DNA of 64,000 bases from assembly GCF_002575655.3 (NCBI RefSeq), contig NC_053041.3:119070318-119134317 (forward strand), given 5' to 3'. The notes under the pieces are model-generated. The model searched no databases. It was given only the letters and a program-made list of their open reading frames with translations, and was not told where the DNA came from. Shown here piece by piece: positions 49,015-58,651 of this stretch. Position 1 is the stretch's first letter. Each line of letters opens with the position of its first letter. A program made the position numbers and the translations under genes. Source of the stretch: Aegilops tauschii subsp. strangulata. Its lineage: Eukaryota; Streptophyta; Magnoliopsida; Poales; Poaceae.

Positions 49015-49631
49015 GCCCACTTACTAATGGCGCACCAACTCTAAATGCGCCATTAGTAATCCAGGTTACTAATGGCGCACCTTCTGGTGGTGCGCCATTA
49101 GTATGTTTGGACAGGCGCACTAGTTAAAAAAAACTTTTGATACTAATGGCGCACCCTGGGCTAGGTGCGCCATTACTAGTTACAACTAGTAATGGCGCAC
49201 TGTGTCTGGATGCGCCATTAGTATGTTTGGACAGGCGCACTAGTTAAAAAAAATTGATACTAATGGCGCACCCTGGGACAGGTGCGCCATTACTAGTTAC
49301 AACTAGTAATGGCGCACTGTGTCTGGATGCGCCATTAGTATGTTTGGATAGGCGCACTAGTTAAAAAAATTGATACTAATGGCGCACCCTGGGCCAGGTG
49401 CGCCATTACTAGTTACAACTAGTAATTCCGCACTGTGTCTGGATGCGCCATTAGTATGTTTGGACAGGCGCACTAGTTAAAAAAAAATTTGATACTAATG
49501 GCGCACCCTGCGCCTGGTGCTCCATTAGTAGTTTCAACTCTAATGGCTTATCAGAAGGTGGTGCGCCATTAGTATATACTAATGGCGCACCGCTTGTCTG
49601 GTGCGCCATTAGTGTCAATCCCATCTATAGC
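49015..49631. repeat. Right subterminal array of CACTA, including ~118-bp tandem units
   Basis: ACTAATGGCGCAC/GTGCGCCATTAGT pairs recur throughout. Within it a unit containing GTATGTTTGGACAGGCGC starts at 49101, 49221, 49338 and 49454 (spacings 120, 117, 116), so four tandem copies are present. The left end has no such tandem unit. Confidence 0.88.
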
Positions 49632-49647
49632 CCTTTTTCTAGTAGTG

Positions 49648-51018
49648 TGGGGTGGTAAGCGAAATCGTCTTACTGGCGCAATCGATGTTTCCTCCATACA
49701 TCGATAGCCAATCCATACCCAAAATTACATCCAAACCTTGCGACTCCAAAACTATTAGGTCTGAGGGGAAAACATGCCTACCTATGGCCAATGGCATCTG
49801 AAAACATCCTTGGCTTGCCATATACTCTGCTCCTGGTGAACTTACTAACATAGGTGTTTTAAGAATATTGGTGGGCAACTTATACTTATCCACAAATCCC
49901 CTTGATATGTATGAATGCGATGCACCAGTATCGAAAAGAACGAGTGCAGTAAATGACTTAACCAAAAACTTACCTATTACTGCATCAGGCTGTGCTTCAA
50001 CCTCCTCCACGTAAACGTGGTTCACATGTCCTTTGTTGAAAGGGTTCGGCTTCTTCCCAGAGCTTCCATTTCCATTACCATTCTGGGCTTCAGGACATCC
50101 ATTGGCATAATGTCCAGTCTTCTGGCACTTAAAGCAAGTGACTTGGCTCAGGTCTCTCTTAGCTGGGGTTGAAGGGTTGGTACGGTTCTGGCCGTTGCTT
50201 CCTCCGTTCCCATTACCATTCTTGGAGCCATTATGGTTGTGCGAACTACGTCCTCCATGGGTATGCTGAAACTGTCCTCCCGATTTCAGGGTAAAACGTG
50301 GCTTCTGCTGAGCTCCAGAATTGTACTTCCCTTGTCCATACTTCCTCTTACGGTTTTCAATCTGCTGCTGCTTCCCTTCAATCATGAGTGCTCTATCTAC
50401 CAACTCCTGGTAGTTATTGAAGGTTGCTACCATTAGCTGCATGCTCAGCTCATCATTCAGTCCTTCCAGAAACTTCTCCTGCTTGGCTGCATCTGTAGCA
50501 ACGTCATCTGGTGCATAACGTGCTAACTTACTGAAATCCTCCACATACTGGCCTACGGTGCGTCCTCCTTGGCGTAGGTTGCGAAACTCACGCTTCTTCA
50601 TAGTCATAGCTCCTGCTGAAACATGGGCTGTACGGAAAGCTTGCTGAAACTAGTCCCATGTGACAGTGTCAATAGGGTGTGTGGGTGTGTAATTCTCCCA
50701 CCATGATGCTGGGGGTCCATCAAGCGGATGTGCGGCAAAACGCACTCTCTCCGCATCTGTGCATCCTGCAGTGGTCAACTCCCTTCCAACTTTGCGGAGA
50801 CAATCATCTGCAACAATCGGCTCGGTGCTGCTGGAAAACACCGGCAGATTTAGCCTCAAGAAACGGGCTAAGTGATCAACAGGTGGTGGTGGTGGGTTGT
50901 TGTTGTTGTTGTTGTTGCCTTGGTTCTGTACTAACACTTGCATCAGGGCATTCTACTGCTGAATCAACTGTGTGATCTCCGGTGGGAAAACAAATCCGGT
51001 GTCGCGTCTCGGAGGCAT
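49648..51018 (-). pseudogene. gag - protease fragment of R, copy 2
   Basis: Second copy of the R gag start (ATG 51018). It has a TAG at 50955-50953 (CAG in copy 1) and the same TAG as copy 1 at 50652-50650. Zinc knuckle and [10 protein letters not shown] protease are intact. It is cut after SKTISLTTP, where the CACTA end begins. It differs from 35412-36776 by about 15 substitutions and one 6-base length change in a GTT run. Confidence 0.88.
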
Positions 51019-51218
51019 CTGATAGGTTTAGAAAAGATGAGAGTTTAGAATATAATGAGGTCTAGAGAGAAAACACTACCCATATGCTCATGAGACAAAC
51101 ACAATCAATATCACTCAATCAAATCAAACAATGCATACAATCGATCTAACTAGCGTTACAAAAGTGCTCGAACTATACTATATACATGGGGGAATACTAC
51201 TACTGATATGGTGGTCTA

Positions 51219-51950
51219 CTAGAAATTTTGATCAGTCGAAGACTCCATGATATCTGCTCCAGCTTCATCAACAAAGTCATCTTCACTTGGTTCCGAGTCG
51301 GTGTCGTCGATGATGATGTAGTTATCTGGGAAAGCGCATTCATCATATTCTCCTTTTGATGCTGGATTTCCCATGAATACTCCAATCATCTTCTCCAGGT
51401 CGTCATTCTTCCCTACTAGTGCGACGATTTCCTCCAAATAATCCTCGCGTGTAGCCTTGAGTTCTTCTTCCAACTCCTTGATCTTGGTCAATGCCTTCTT
51501 CAGATCTATCATGTCCGAGCACATCTGGTTCTCCTGGCGACGAATGTGTTGGTTTTGCTCCTGGATGAAAGCTGCAATTGATCCATCCTTCTTGGTGCTG
51601 ATCATCTCCCATTGCTCGTCTCGGCGTCCACAAATCTGATAAATAGTATCCTTAAGCTCCCTGTGGTAGACTTCTCCAATGCGTCCCATAGAGATGTGGG
51701 CTGCCATGCTCTTCCCTAAACTCCAGGTTGGTGCTTCAAAAGAAAACTTTATAGGCTCAGTGACTGGTGTAAACGTCCTTCCTGGAATTTGAACTTGAAT
51801 CTTCCATCTCTCCTCTTCTGGTAGTGTGGCGTTGTAGGTTCCGGTGATGCTTGGTATTCCAATGTTCAAGTACTTAGTGACTTCCCTCAAGTGTCGTCCA
51901 AAAGGTGTATCTTCATCTGGTTGCATGAACTTGTTCCTTGCATTCGCCAT
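51219..51950 (-). CDS. Extra ORF upstream of gag in R, complete copy
   Basis: 243 residues (MANARNKFMQPDEDTPFG), a separate frame before gag and just after the primer-binding site. The N-terminal ~110 residues are a compact-looking region without a motif I know. Then comes a coiled coil (about 140-185, IKELEEELKATREDYLEEI) and a very acidic tail (DDTDSEPSEDDFVDE). Chromoviruses normally encode a single gag-pol frame, so this is an accessory protein. Interaction with gag or chromatin would be a guess. Confidence 0.7.
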   Translation of the reverse strand: MANARNKFMQPDEDTPFGRHLREVTKYLNIGIPSITGTYNATLPEEERWKIQVQIPGRTFTPVTEPIKFSFEAPTWSLGKSMAAHISMGRIGEVYHRELKDTIYQICGRRDEQWEMISTKKDGSIAAFIQEQNQHIRRQENQMCSDMIDLKKALTKIKELEEELKATREDYLEEIVALVGKNDDLEKMIGVFMGNPASKGEYDECAFPDNYIIIDDTDSEPSEDDFVDEAGADIMESSTDQNF

Positions 51951-52045
51951 TCCTAAAAGAGTAGAAAGTGGAGAGGAGTCAGAAATGAGAAGAGAGTAGT
52001 GTTCTAGGGTTTAAGCTTAGTGGTCGTGTCCTACAGTCAGCGTGT

Positions 52046-52057
52046 GCTCTGATACCA
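52046..52057 (-). other. Primer-binding site of R (initiator tRNA-Met)
   Basis: TGGTATCAGAGC on the - strand, four bases inside the 5' LTR. Confidence 0.88.
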
Positions 52058-52061
52058 CCTT

Positions 52062-54721
52062 TGTAGCGACCAGACCTCAAACAGTCTGTGCTGCTGTGCA
52101 CCAGTGTCATCCCTGGATCAGTAATGCTGACACGCACAGTACAAATGGAGGATTTATATCAGAGTAGCAATCACACACTTATTACAACAAATATCTCAAA
52201 AGAGAATAAGTATAATAAATATGGCTTAAGACCATCTAATACGATAACAGCGGAAGACTTGGAAGAATAGTGAGTCCATCAACTCCAACGGCATCACTGA
52301 GTATAAGACCACGACCTAAGGCACCTTACTCGTCGTCTGAAAAGTCTGCAACATGAAACGTTGCAGCTCGGAAACGGGTCAGCACATGGAATATGCTGGC
52401 AAGGTAACACATAGAGAATAATGAACATAATAATGCTATACTACATGCATATATGGCTGGTAGAAAGCTCTATGGTTACAGTTCTGCGAAAAGCCAGTTT
52501 TTCCCTACTGCAAAGGAATAAATTTTATTTAACTATCATGGTGGTTGTTAAACATTGAGATGGTTGACAGCATCTCAATCCCAATTAAGTATCATCATTA
52601 ACCCAACAAGATTAATTAAAGTAACATGATGAGATTCACATGATAATCCAAGTACTAGATACTCAAGATGTCCATAACCGGGGACACGGCTAACCATGAT
52701 TAGATTGTACACTCTGCAGAGGTTTGCGCACTTTATCCCACAAGACTCGATCGCCTCCGCTTGATTCTCGCACTACATGATGTTTGAGAAACCGATGACC
52801 GAGACACAGTCTTTCAGAAGCGTTAGCACCTTACGACGGGTAGACCGGTACACCTACAACCCCTACATCTGCTAGTCTACCACTGTAAGAGTTCACACAA
52901 CTTAATCAACTATGCTAGAGCCCATAATAGCTTGTGGCTGCACACGGAAGTTTCTAGCATGAATAATCTCATGATCCCTTTGAACCTGGGTGCGGTCGAA
53001 AAAGAAAAACAGGCAATCCTGGAATACCCAGGTACCTCAATCCACCCAGATATGAGTTTTAGTTGCCACCTTAAGTAAACCATTAATTAACAATCTCACA
53101 TCTGTCGTGAATATCTCTCAAACCCAATCCACGTCTACTAGCATAGCATAGCGATATAGGCAAACGTAGAAGTAACTCCCAAGGGTTTGATAATGAAACA
53201 GGTGATAGGTACTACCTCTTCTACTTCCAATACCCACAATTTAATTAGATCCTAATCATGCAATGTTTGAGGATTGATCTAATGCAATAAAACTGGGTAG
53301 TAAAAGGGGTATGATCAAAGTGTTACTTGCCTTGCTGATGATCCGCGAAACCTAGCGATTCGAAGTAGCAAGCGGCGCACTCCGGGTACTCTATCGTAAA
53401 CAAACAAGCAAACAATAAGTACTCATCTAATGCACGGGTAAAACTCAAATAAGAGAACTAACCAGAAAGTTCAACTTAAGAACTCCGGTTTGCAAAAAGA
53501 ATCAAATCGAACGAAGCAACGAAAGTCAAACGGCGAAAGAAACAACCTTCGTTTACTAATCTGGACCTAGGTCAAATTTTACAGAAACAGAAAACTTGTT
53601 TGAGTTGGTTAAACGGAAAGAGAATTTCGAGACGAAACTCTAGGCGCTTGAATCGCCTGATTCCGATAAACGAGCGAAAAGATATACTAGTTCGAAAATC
53701 TGATCAGAAATCGCGATCAGAAAAATCGCGGAATAAATCCGAGAAAAGAAAAACGTCGAACAGATTAACGAACGAACGTTCGGTAACTAGATCTAAACGA
53801 CAAACGCGTTCAATAAAACGAACGACCGAGCGAACGCTCGCTAATTAACCTAAACCAAAAAAAACCGATCTAAAAAAACGACGAAAAACCGTGGAAAAAC
53901 CAAACTGTTTTTCGCGAGAAAACCGGCGGCTACCTCCGGCTCCGGCGAGGCGGCGGCTCCGGCGACGAGGTCAGGCGGCGGCGGCGGGACGGCGAGGGGC
54001 GGCGGCGGCGGCGGAGCGGCGGCGAGGCGGCGGCGGGTGGCGGCGGCGGCGGCGGCGCGGCGGCGAGGCGGCGCGGCGGCGGGACGACGCGGCGGCAGCG
54101 GCTGGCGGCGGCGGGGTCGGGCTGGGGCGGCGCGGGGCTCGAGGCGGCTAGGGTTTGGCCTCGGGCTGGGCCGGCTCGGCGCTATATAAAGCCCCGGTCA
54201 GGCGGAGTCCTGACCGTTTACGGCCCATAGTCGGTTTTTTTTAAATTACGCGCAGTAAAACGATTAAAAGAAATACCAAACGGACTCCAAAAATCCCGAA
54301 ATAAATTTTCCCGGCTTCTAAAATCAAGCCGGACAAGATGAATATTTATTCGGGGCCTAAATGCAATTTTGAAAAACGCACATTTTTCATAAATTCAAAT
54401 AAAATATCCGAGAACTCCGAAATAAAATCTTATTTGATTTTTTTATTAAATCTTCAATATTCCTATATTTTGGGAAAGTCATTTTATTCCCTCTCTCATA
54501 TTTTTATAATTGGAATAATTGAGGATAAAATAAATAAAACCAAATGATCCTATTTTCAAAATTTGATAAATCTCAAATACGAAAATAACGAAATCCCCAA
54601 CTCTCTCCGTGGGTCCTTGAGTTGCGTAGAATTTCTAGAATCAAACCAAAATGCAATAAAATATGATATGCAATGATGATCTAATGTATAACATTCCAAA
54701 TTGAAATTTTGGGATGTTACA
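52062..54721 (-). repeat. 5' LTR of R
   Basis: 2660 bp, TGTAACATCCC to GTCGCTACA on the - strand. Contains the CGG-rich block (about 53940-54130) and TATA element (about 54180-54188). Confidence 0.92.
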
Positions 54722-54726
54722 ATGAA

Positions 54727-55240
54727 GATGGCCACCGGTGAAGGTTCCCCCCTCCGGCAGGGTGCTGGAACAGGGTCACGATTTGGTTTTGGTGGCTACA
54801 GAGGCTTGCGGCGGCGGAACTCCCGATCTATTCTGTTCCCCGAAGGTTTTAGGATATACGGAAATATATAGGCGAAAGAAGTCGGTAAGGGGAGCCACGA
54901 GGGGCCCACGAGGGTGGAGGGCGCGCCCAGGGGGGTGGGCGCGCCCCCCTGCCTCGTGCTCTCCTTGTTGATCCCCTGACGTGCACTCCAAGTCTCCTGC
55001 ATTGCTTTCTTTCCAAAAATAACTTTTCCGAAGGTTTCATTCCGTTTGGACTCCATTTGATATTCCTTTTCTGCGAAACACTGAAACAAGGGAAAAAACT
55101 GAAACTGGCACTGGGCTCTGGGTCAATAGGTTAGTCCCAAAAATAATATAAAATGCATAGTAAAGCCCATTAAACATCCGAGATGGATAATATAATAGCA
55201 TGAATACTTCATAAATTATAGATACGTTGGAGACGTATCA
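54727..55240 (-). repeat. 5' LTR of C, outer part
   Basis: Resumes the LTR of C after R and its TSD (ATGAA, 54722-54726) and ends TGATACGTCTCC on the - strand at 55240. Confidence 0.92.
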
Positions 55241-55245
55241 TGATG

Positions 55246-55685
55246 CGACTGAGTTTTTCAAAGATCAAAAAGATCATGAAGTGGAAGAGTTGTTCTGGTC
55301 GCAGTTCAGTGCTCCAACGCATCCGCTGCTGTTAAATGAGCAAATGGCCGAGTGGACTGAGCTCCATAAGTTGCCCGGGCTTGCCATGAGGTCTGTCGTG
55401 GATCATCTTTGGCCGGAAGGACCAAGGCCGAATAGTTATTTTGGTTTAGTGCAATGATTCCTTGGTGCTGTGCCGCATATCGACGCTGCAAAGAGGTCGG
55501 CGTGCATAGAGAGTGCGCGGATGGCTCTTGCCCGTGTTAAGACATACTGGGCAGAGATGGAGGCCACCGCTATTGCGACCCGGAGTTCGGCCGTAGGCCA
55601 GGTATTGGCCGAGCACTATTTTGAAGAAGTCCTAGAAGGCGCTCGTTTAATAGAGGCTCAGTGCTCGAAGAGTATCATGTTCTAG
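55246..55685 (+). pseudogene. Antisense gene of T, exon 5b
   Basis: Continues the frame of 22019-22444 after C is removed (…AAD joined to ATEFFKDQ). Contains LFWSQFSAPTHPLLLNEQM and YFGLVQ, a C-terminal pattern known from gypsy-type proteins of the PF04195 group. A TGA at 55455-55457 interrupts it; the frame then continues to a TAG at 55683-55685. Confidence 0.75.
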
Positions 55686-56873
55686 TGACATGTAACCTGA
55701 TTGTAAAAACAATGCTATTAGGATTATAAAGGCTGTGTTTATACTTTTGCCTGAAAGTATTATGATGCCTCCTGTGCGGCCGTTTATGTATGTATATAAC
55801 CTGAAAGTTTGCAGTCGTCGGCTTCAGCCCCAACGCATATAATGTGGGGGTGTTCGGAAAAGCACGTATTCACACTTGATCCAACGTCTTGGTCCATTAA
55901 GGAGGTGATAGCGCGGCGAACAAGGCCATTGGACTATATTGCTTTAACACTTTCACTTAGCCATAGGAGTTTGACGGTGGGGCTACTATATAGCCCCTGG
56001 TACTTCCGCGTCTAGCCGGATACGGTGCGTGTACATACATGACTGGGAAACCGGTCCTTCGTTAATGCGGAGGAATCGCGATGATTCCCATGAGTCATCG
56101 AGTGGTTGAACAGTCTCGCGATTTATCATGACAATCAGTTTTCGGCTTTCTCTACTGAGGTGCTCGTCCAGATGAACCAGGGCACCATCGCAGTAGTTCT
56201 CCCGGTGCCACCTTAGCCGATAGAGCGGAACGTAAGGTAGCAAAACACGGGAGCCGGGCAAACCCAACTATTGACCAAAGACATGATTCGGAGCTGATGC
56301 ATATAAGGCCAAACTCGCGACGCCGAACACTCCCTAAGGTATTCGGTCTTTACAGCATATACCGGGCTGAGTAACGCCCTTGATAATGAACCCTGAATTT
56401 CCAGGTACGTGCATTAGTCTGACGTGGCAAAATGCCAATAACGCCAGCATCCCTCTCGGTTGTGTCTAGTATCCGGAGGGTGTGAAGCAACAAGAGAGAG
56501 TAAGAAAGGTTTACACAGGGTCTTAATCTAAAAAGAAACCTTTGAGCGGGGCCCTGCTGCACGTCTGCGCCTGTGTCTCCGTTGTGCCGTATCCTGGAAG
56601 GGTGTAGCACGATTATCATCTGTAAAAGAGAAAAACTCAGGTGAAAGTATTCGTGCGAAAAATTGGTTATTCTCATTAAAATCAATCTAAATAAGGTCAA
56701 CCTGAACTGTAGTTCTTTTTACAAGCGGGAAGCCCCTAGCGCCACTTATGGGGATATATCCATCAACCCAATCTCAGGTTTATCTGAGCTGTTACAGCCA
56801 GTGTTGCACCGGACTCGTCTAGCCGTGTCCGCGGTCTTGACGACAGATCATTTATTCTGGTTGGAGAGCCCAG
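55686..56873. other. Spacer between the antisense gene and protease of T
   Basis: No gene on either strand; the longest open frame (56350-56700, -) has no motif. A GGGGCTACTATATAGCCCC near-palindrome lies at about 55980. This is where RT, RNase H and integrase would lie in a complete element; their absence makes T non-autonomous. Confidence 0.55.
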
Positions 56874-57130
56874 TCAGTGTTCGGCTGCTAAAGCCGCCAC
56901 ACATTCTTCCGTACGCAAGGAACGCTCTGTGTTTCCGCTAACTATGATGGTGCCACCTGGATCGGGCATCTTAAGCATAAGATAAGCGTAATGCGGTACG
57001 GCGTTAAAACGAGCGAAGGCCGTTCTTCCGAGTAGTGCTTGATAGCCGCTTCGGAATGGAGCGATGTCGAAGGTTAACTTTTCACTTCGGAAGTTGTCGG
57101 GAGAACCGAATACAACCTCTAGTACTAGAG
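56874..57130 (-). pseudogene. Aspartic protease fragment of T gag-pol
   Basis: About 85 codons, read leftwards, with GSLVLEVVFG, FRSGYQALLGRTAFARFNAV and PHYAYLMLKMP, the C-terminal half of a Ty3/Gypsy retropepsin. It stops at 56874. The catalytic Asp part would lie to the right, beyond the D insertion and outside the window. Confidence 0.75.
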
Positions 57131-57135
57131 AGCCC

Positions 57136-58651
57136 TGATAACCCACAAGTATAGGGGATCAATTGTAGCCTCTTTCGATAAGTAAGAGTGTCGAACCCAA
57201 CGAGGAGCTAAAGGTAGAACAAAATTCCCTCAAGTTCTATCGACCACCGATACAACTCTACGCACGCATGACGTTCGCTTTACCTAGAACAAGTATGAAA
57301 CTAGAAGTACTTTGTAGGTGTTTTTGGATAGGTTTGCAAGATAGTAAAGAGCACGTAAATAAAAAGTAGGGGCTGTTTAGATAAAGACACAACTAAGTTA
57401 GTTTTAGTAGAGAGCTTTTTGTTACGAGAAAGTTATTTGTCCCTAGGCAATTGATAACTAGACCGGTAATCATTATTGCAATTTTATTTGAGGGAGAGGC
57501 ATAAGCTAACGTACTTTCTCTACTTGGATCATATGCACTTATGATTGGAACTCTAGCAAGCATCCGCAACTACTAAAGATCATTAAGGTAAAACCCAACC
57601 ATAGCATTAAAGCATCAAGTCCTCTTTATCCCATACGCAACAACCCCCTTACTCGGGTTTGTGTTTCAGTCACTCACGCAACCCACTATAAGCGAATCAT
57701 GAACGTATTGCAACACCCTACAGCGGGGATCCCTCACGCTTGTGCGACACGGAGAGCACCATAGGACAACACCAATAATAAAACATGCAACTCAAACCAA
57801 TCACGATCATCAAATAACCCATAGGACAAAATGGATCTACTCAAACATCATAGGATAGCCATACATCATTGGGAAATAATATATAGCGTTGAGCACCATG
57901 TTTAAGTAGAGATTACAACGGGTAAGAGAGAGGTTACACCGCTGCATAGAGGGGGCAAGAGTTGGTGATGATGGCGGTAAAGTTGTTGCTGAAGATTGTT
58001 GTCATGATGATGGCCCCCGGTGGCACTCCGGCGCTACCGGAAGCGAGGGAGACAGAGCCCCCCCTCCTTCTTCTTCCTTGACCTCCTCCCTAGATGGGAG
58101 AAGGGTTTCCCCTCTGGTACTTGGTCTCCATGGCATGGGAGGGGCGAGAGCCCCTCCGAGATTGGATCTATCTCTCTGTCTCTCTTTTTTTCTGCGTTCT
58201 GTTCTGCTGCCCTTTCACCGTTTCGTATATATATGGAGATCCGTAACTCCGATTGGACTGAAACCTTCGCCGTGATTTTTTTAACCAAAAATTAGCTTTC
58301 TTGCGGCCGAAAAAGGGCATCAACCGCCTTACGGGTGGCCCACGAGGGTCAGGGGCGCGCCCAGGGGGGCAAGCGCGCCCCCCTGTCTCTTGGCCACCTC
58401 GGGCACCGTCTTGCGTTGATTCTTCTTCCGGAATTTTCCAAATATTCCAAAAATATTCTCCGTCCGTTTGGATTCCGTTTGATATGGGGTTTCTGCGAAA
58501 CATAAAACATGCAACAAACAGGAACTGGCACTAGGCACTGGATCAATATGTTAGTCCCAAAAATAATATAAAAAGTTGCCAAAAGGTATATGAAATTTGT
58601 AGAATATTGGTATGGAACAATCAAAATTATAGATACAACGGAGACGTATCA
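57136..58651 (-). repeat. 3' LTR of D
   Basis: 1516 bp with the same outer sequences as B but a clearly diverged central part (about 57345-57960). Confidence 0.92.

Larger units (their letters stand above)
37278..49647 (-). mobile_element. CACTA (En/Spm) DNA transposon, 12.4 kb
   Basis: Ends are CACTACTAGAAAAAGG (37278-37293) and its inverted copy (49632-49647). Subterminal arrays of ACTAATGGCGCAC/GTGCGCCATTAGT hairpins fill both ends. Three genes lie on the - strand: transposase (48542-44973), ORF2 (42001-38401, four exons) and a small RNase H1-type domain ORF (38162-37908). Flanking triplets are GAG and TGG, so there is no ordinary 3-bp TSD; instead both ends abut copies of the same 1.87-kb piece of R. 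Apart from one transposase stop the element looks well preserved. Confidence 0.93.
29693..54721 (-). mobile_element. Element R: chromovirus-type Ty3/Gypsy element carrying a CACTA insertion
   Basis: Perfect TSD ATGAA (29688-29692 and 54722-54726). LTRs of about 2.7 kb (29693-32381, 52062-54721) read TGTAACATCCC to GGTCGCTACA on the - strand. The primer-binding site matches initiator tRNA-Met. Inside are an extra ORF, gag, protease, RT, RNase H, integrase and a chromodomain, interrupted by the CACTA element at 37278-49647. Sequence equivalent to 35412-37277 appears again at 49648-51519, so R is 1.87 kb longer than expected even after the CACTA is removed. The clade is probably Tekay/Del-like (inference). 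Confidence 0.93.
22445..55240 (-). mobile_element. Element C: non-autonomous LTR retrotransposon (hosts R and CACTA)
   Basis: Bounded by perfect TGATG duplications in exon 5 of the T antisense gene. On the - strand: 5' LTR (55240-54727 joined to 29692-28572, split by R), two primer-binding-site copies, a broken gene, a non-coding region, polypurine tract, and 3' LTR (24064-22445). Without R it would be about 7.8 kb. No polymerase. The LTR begins TGATACGTCTCCAACG and ends GTAGACATCA. Confidence 0.93.
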
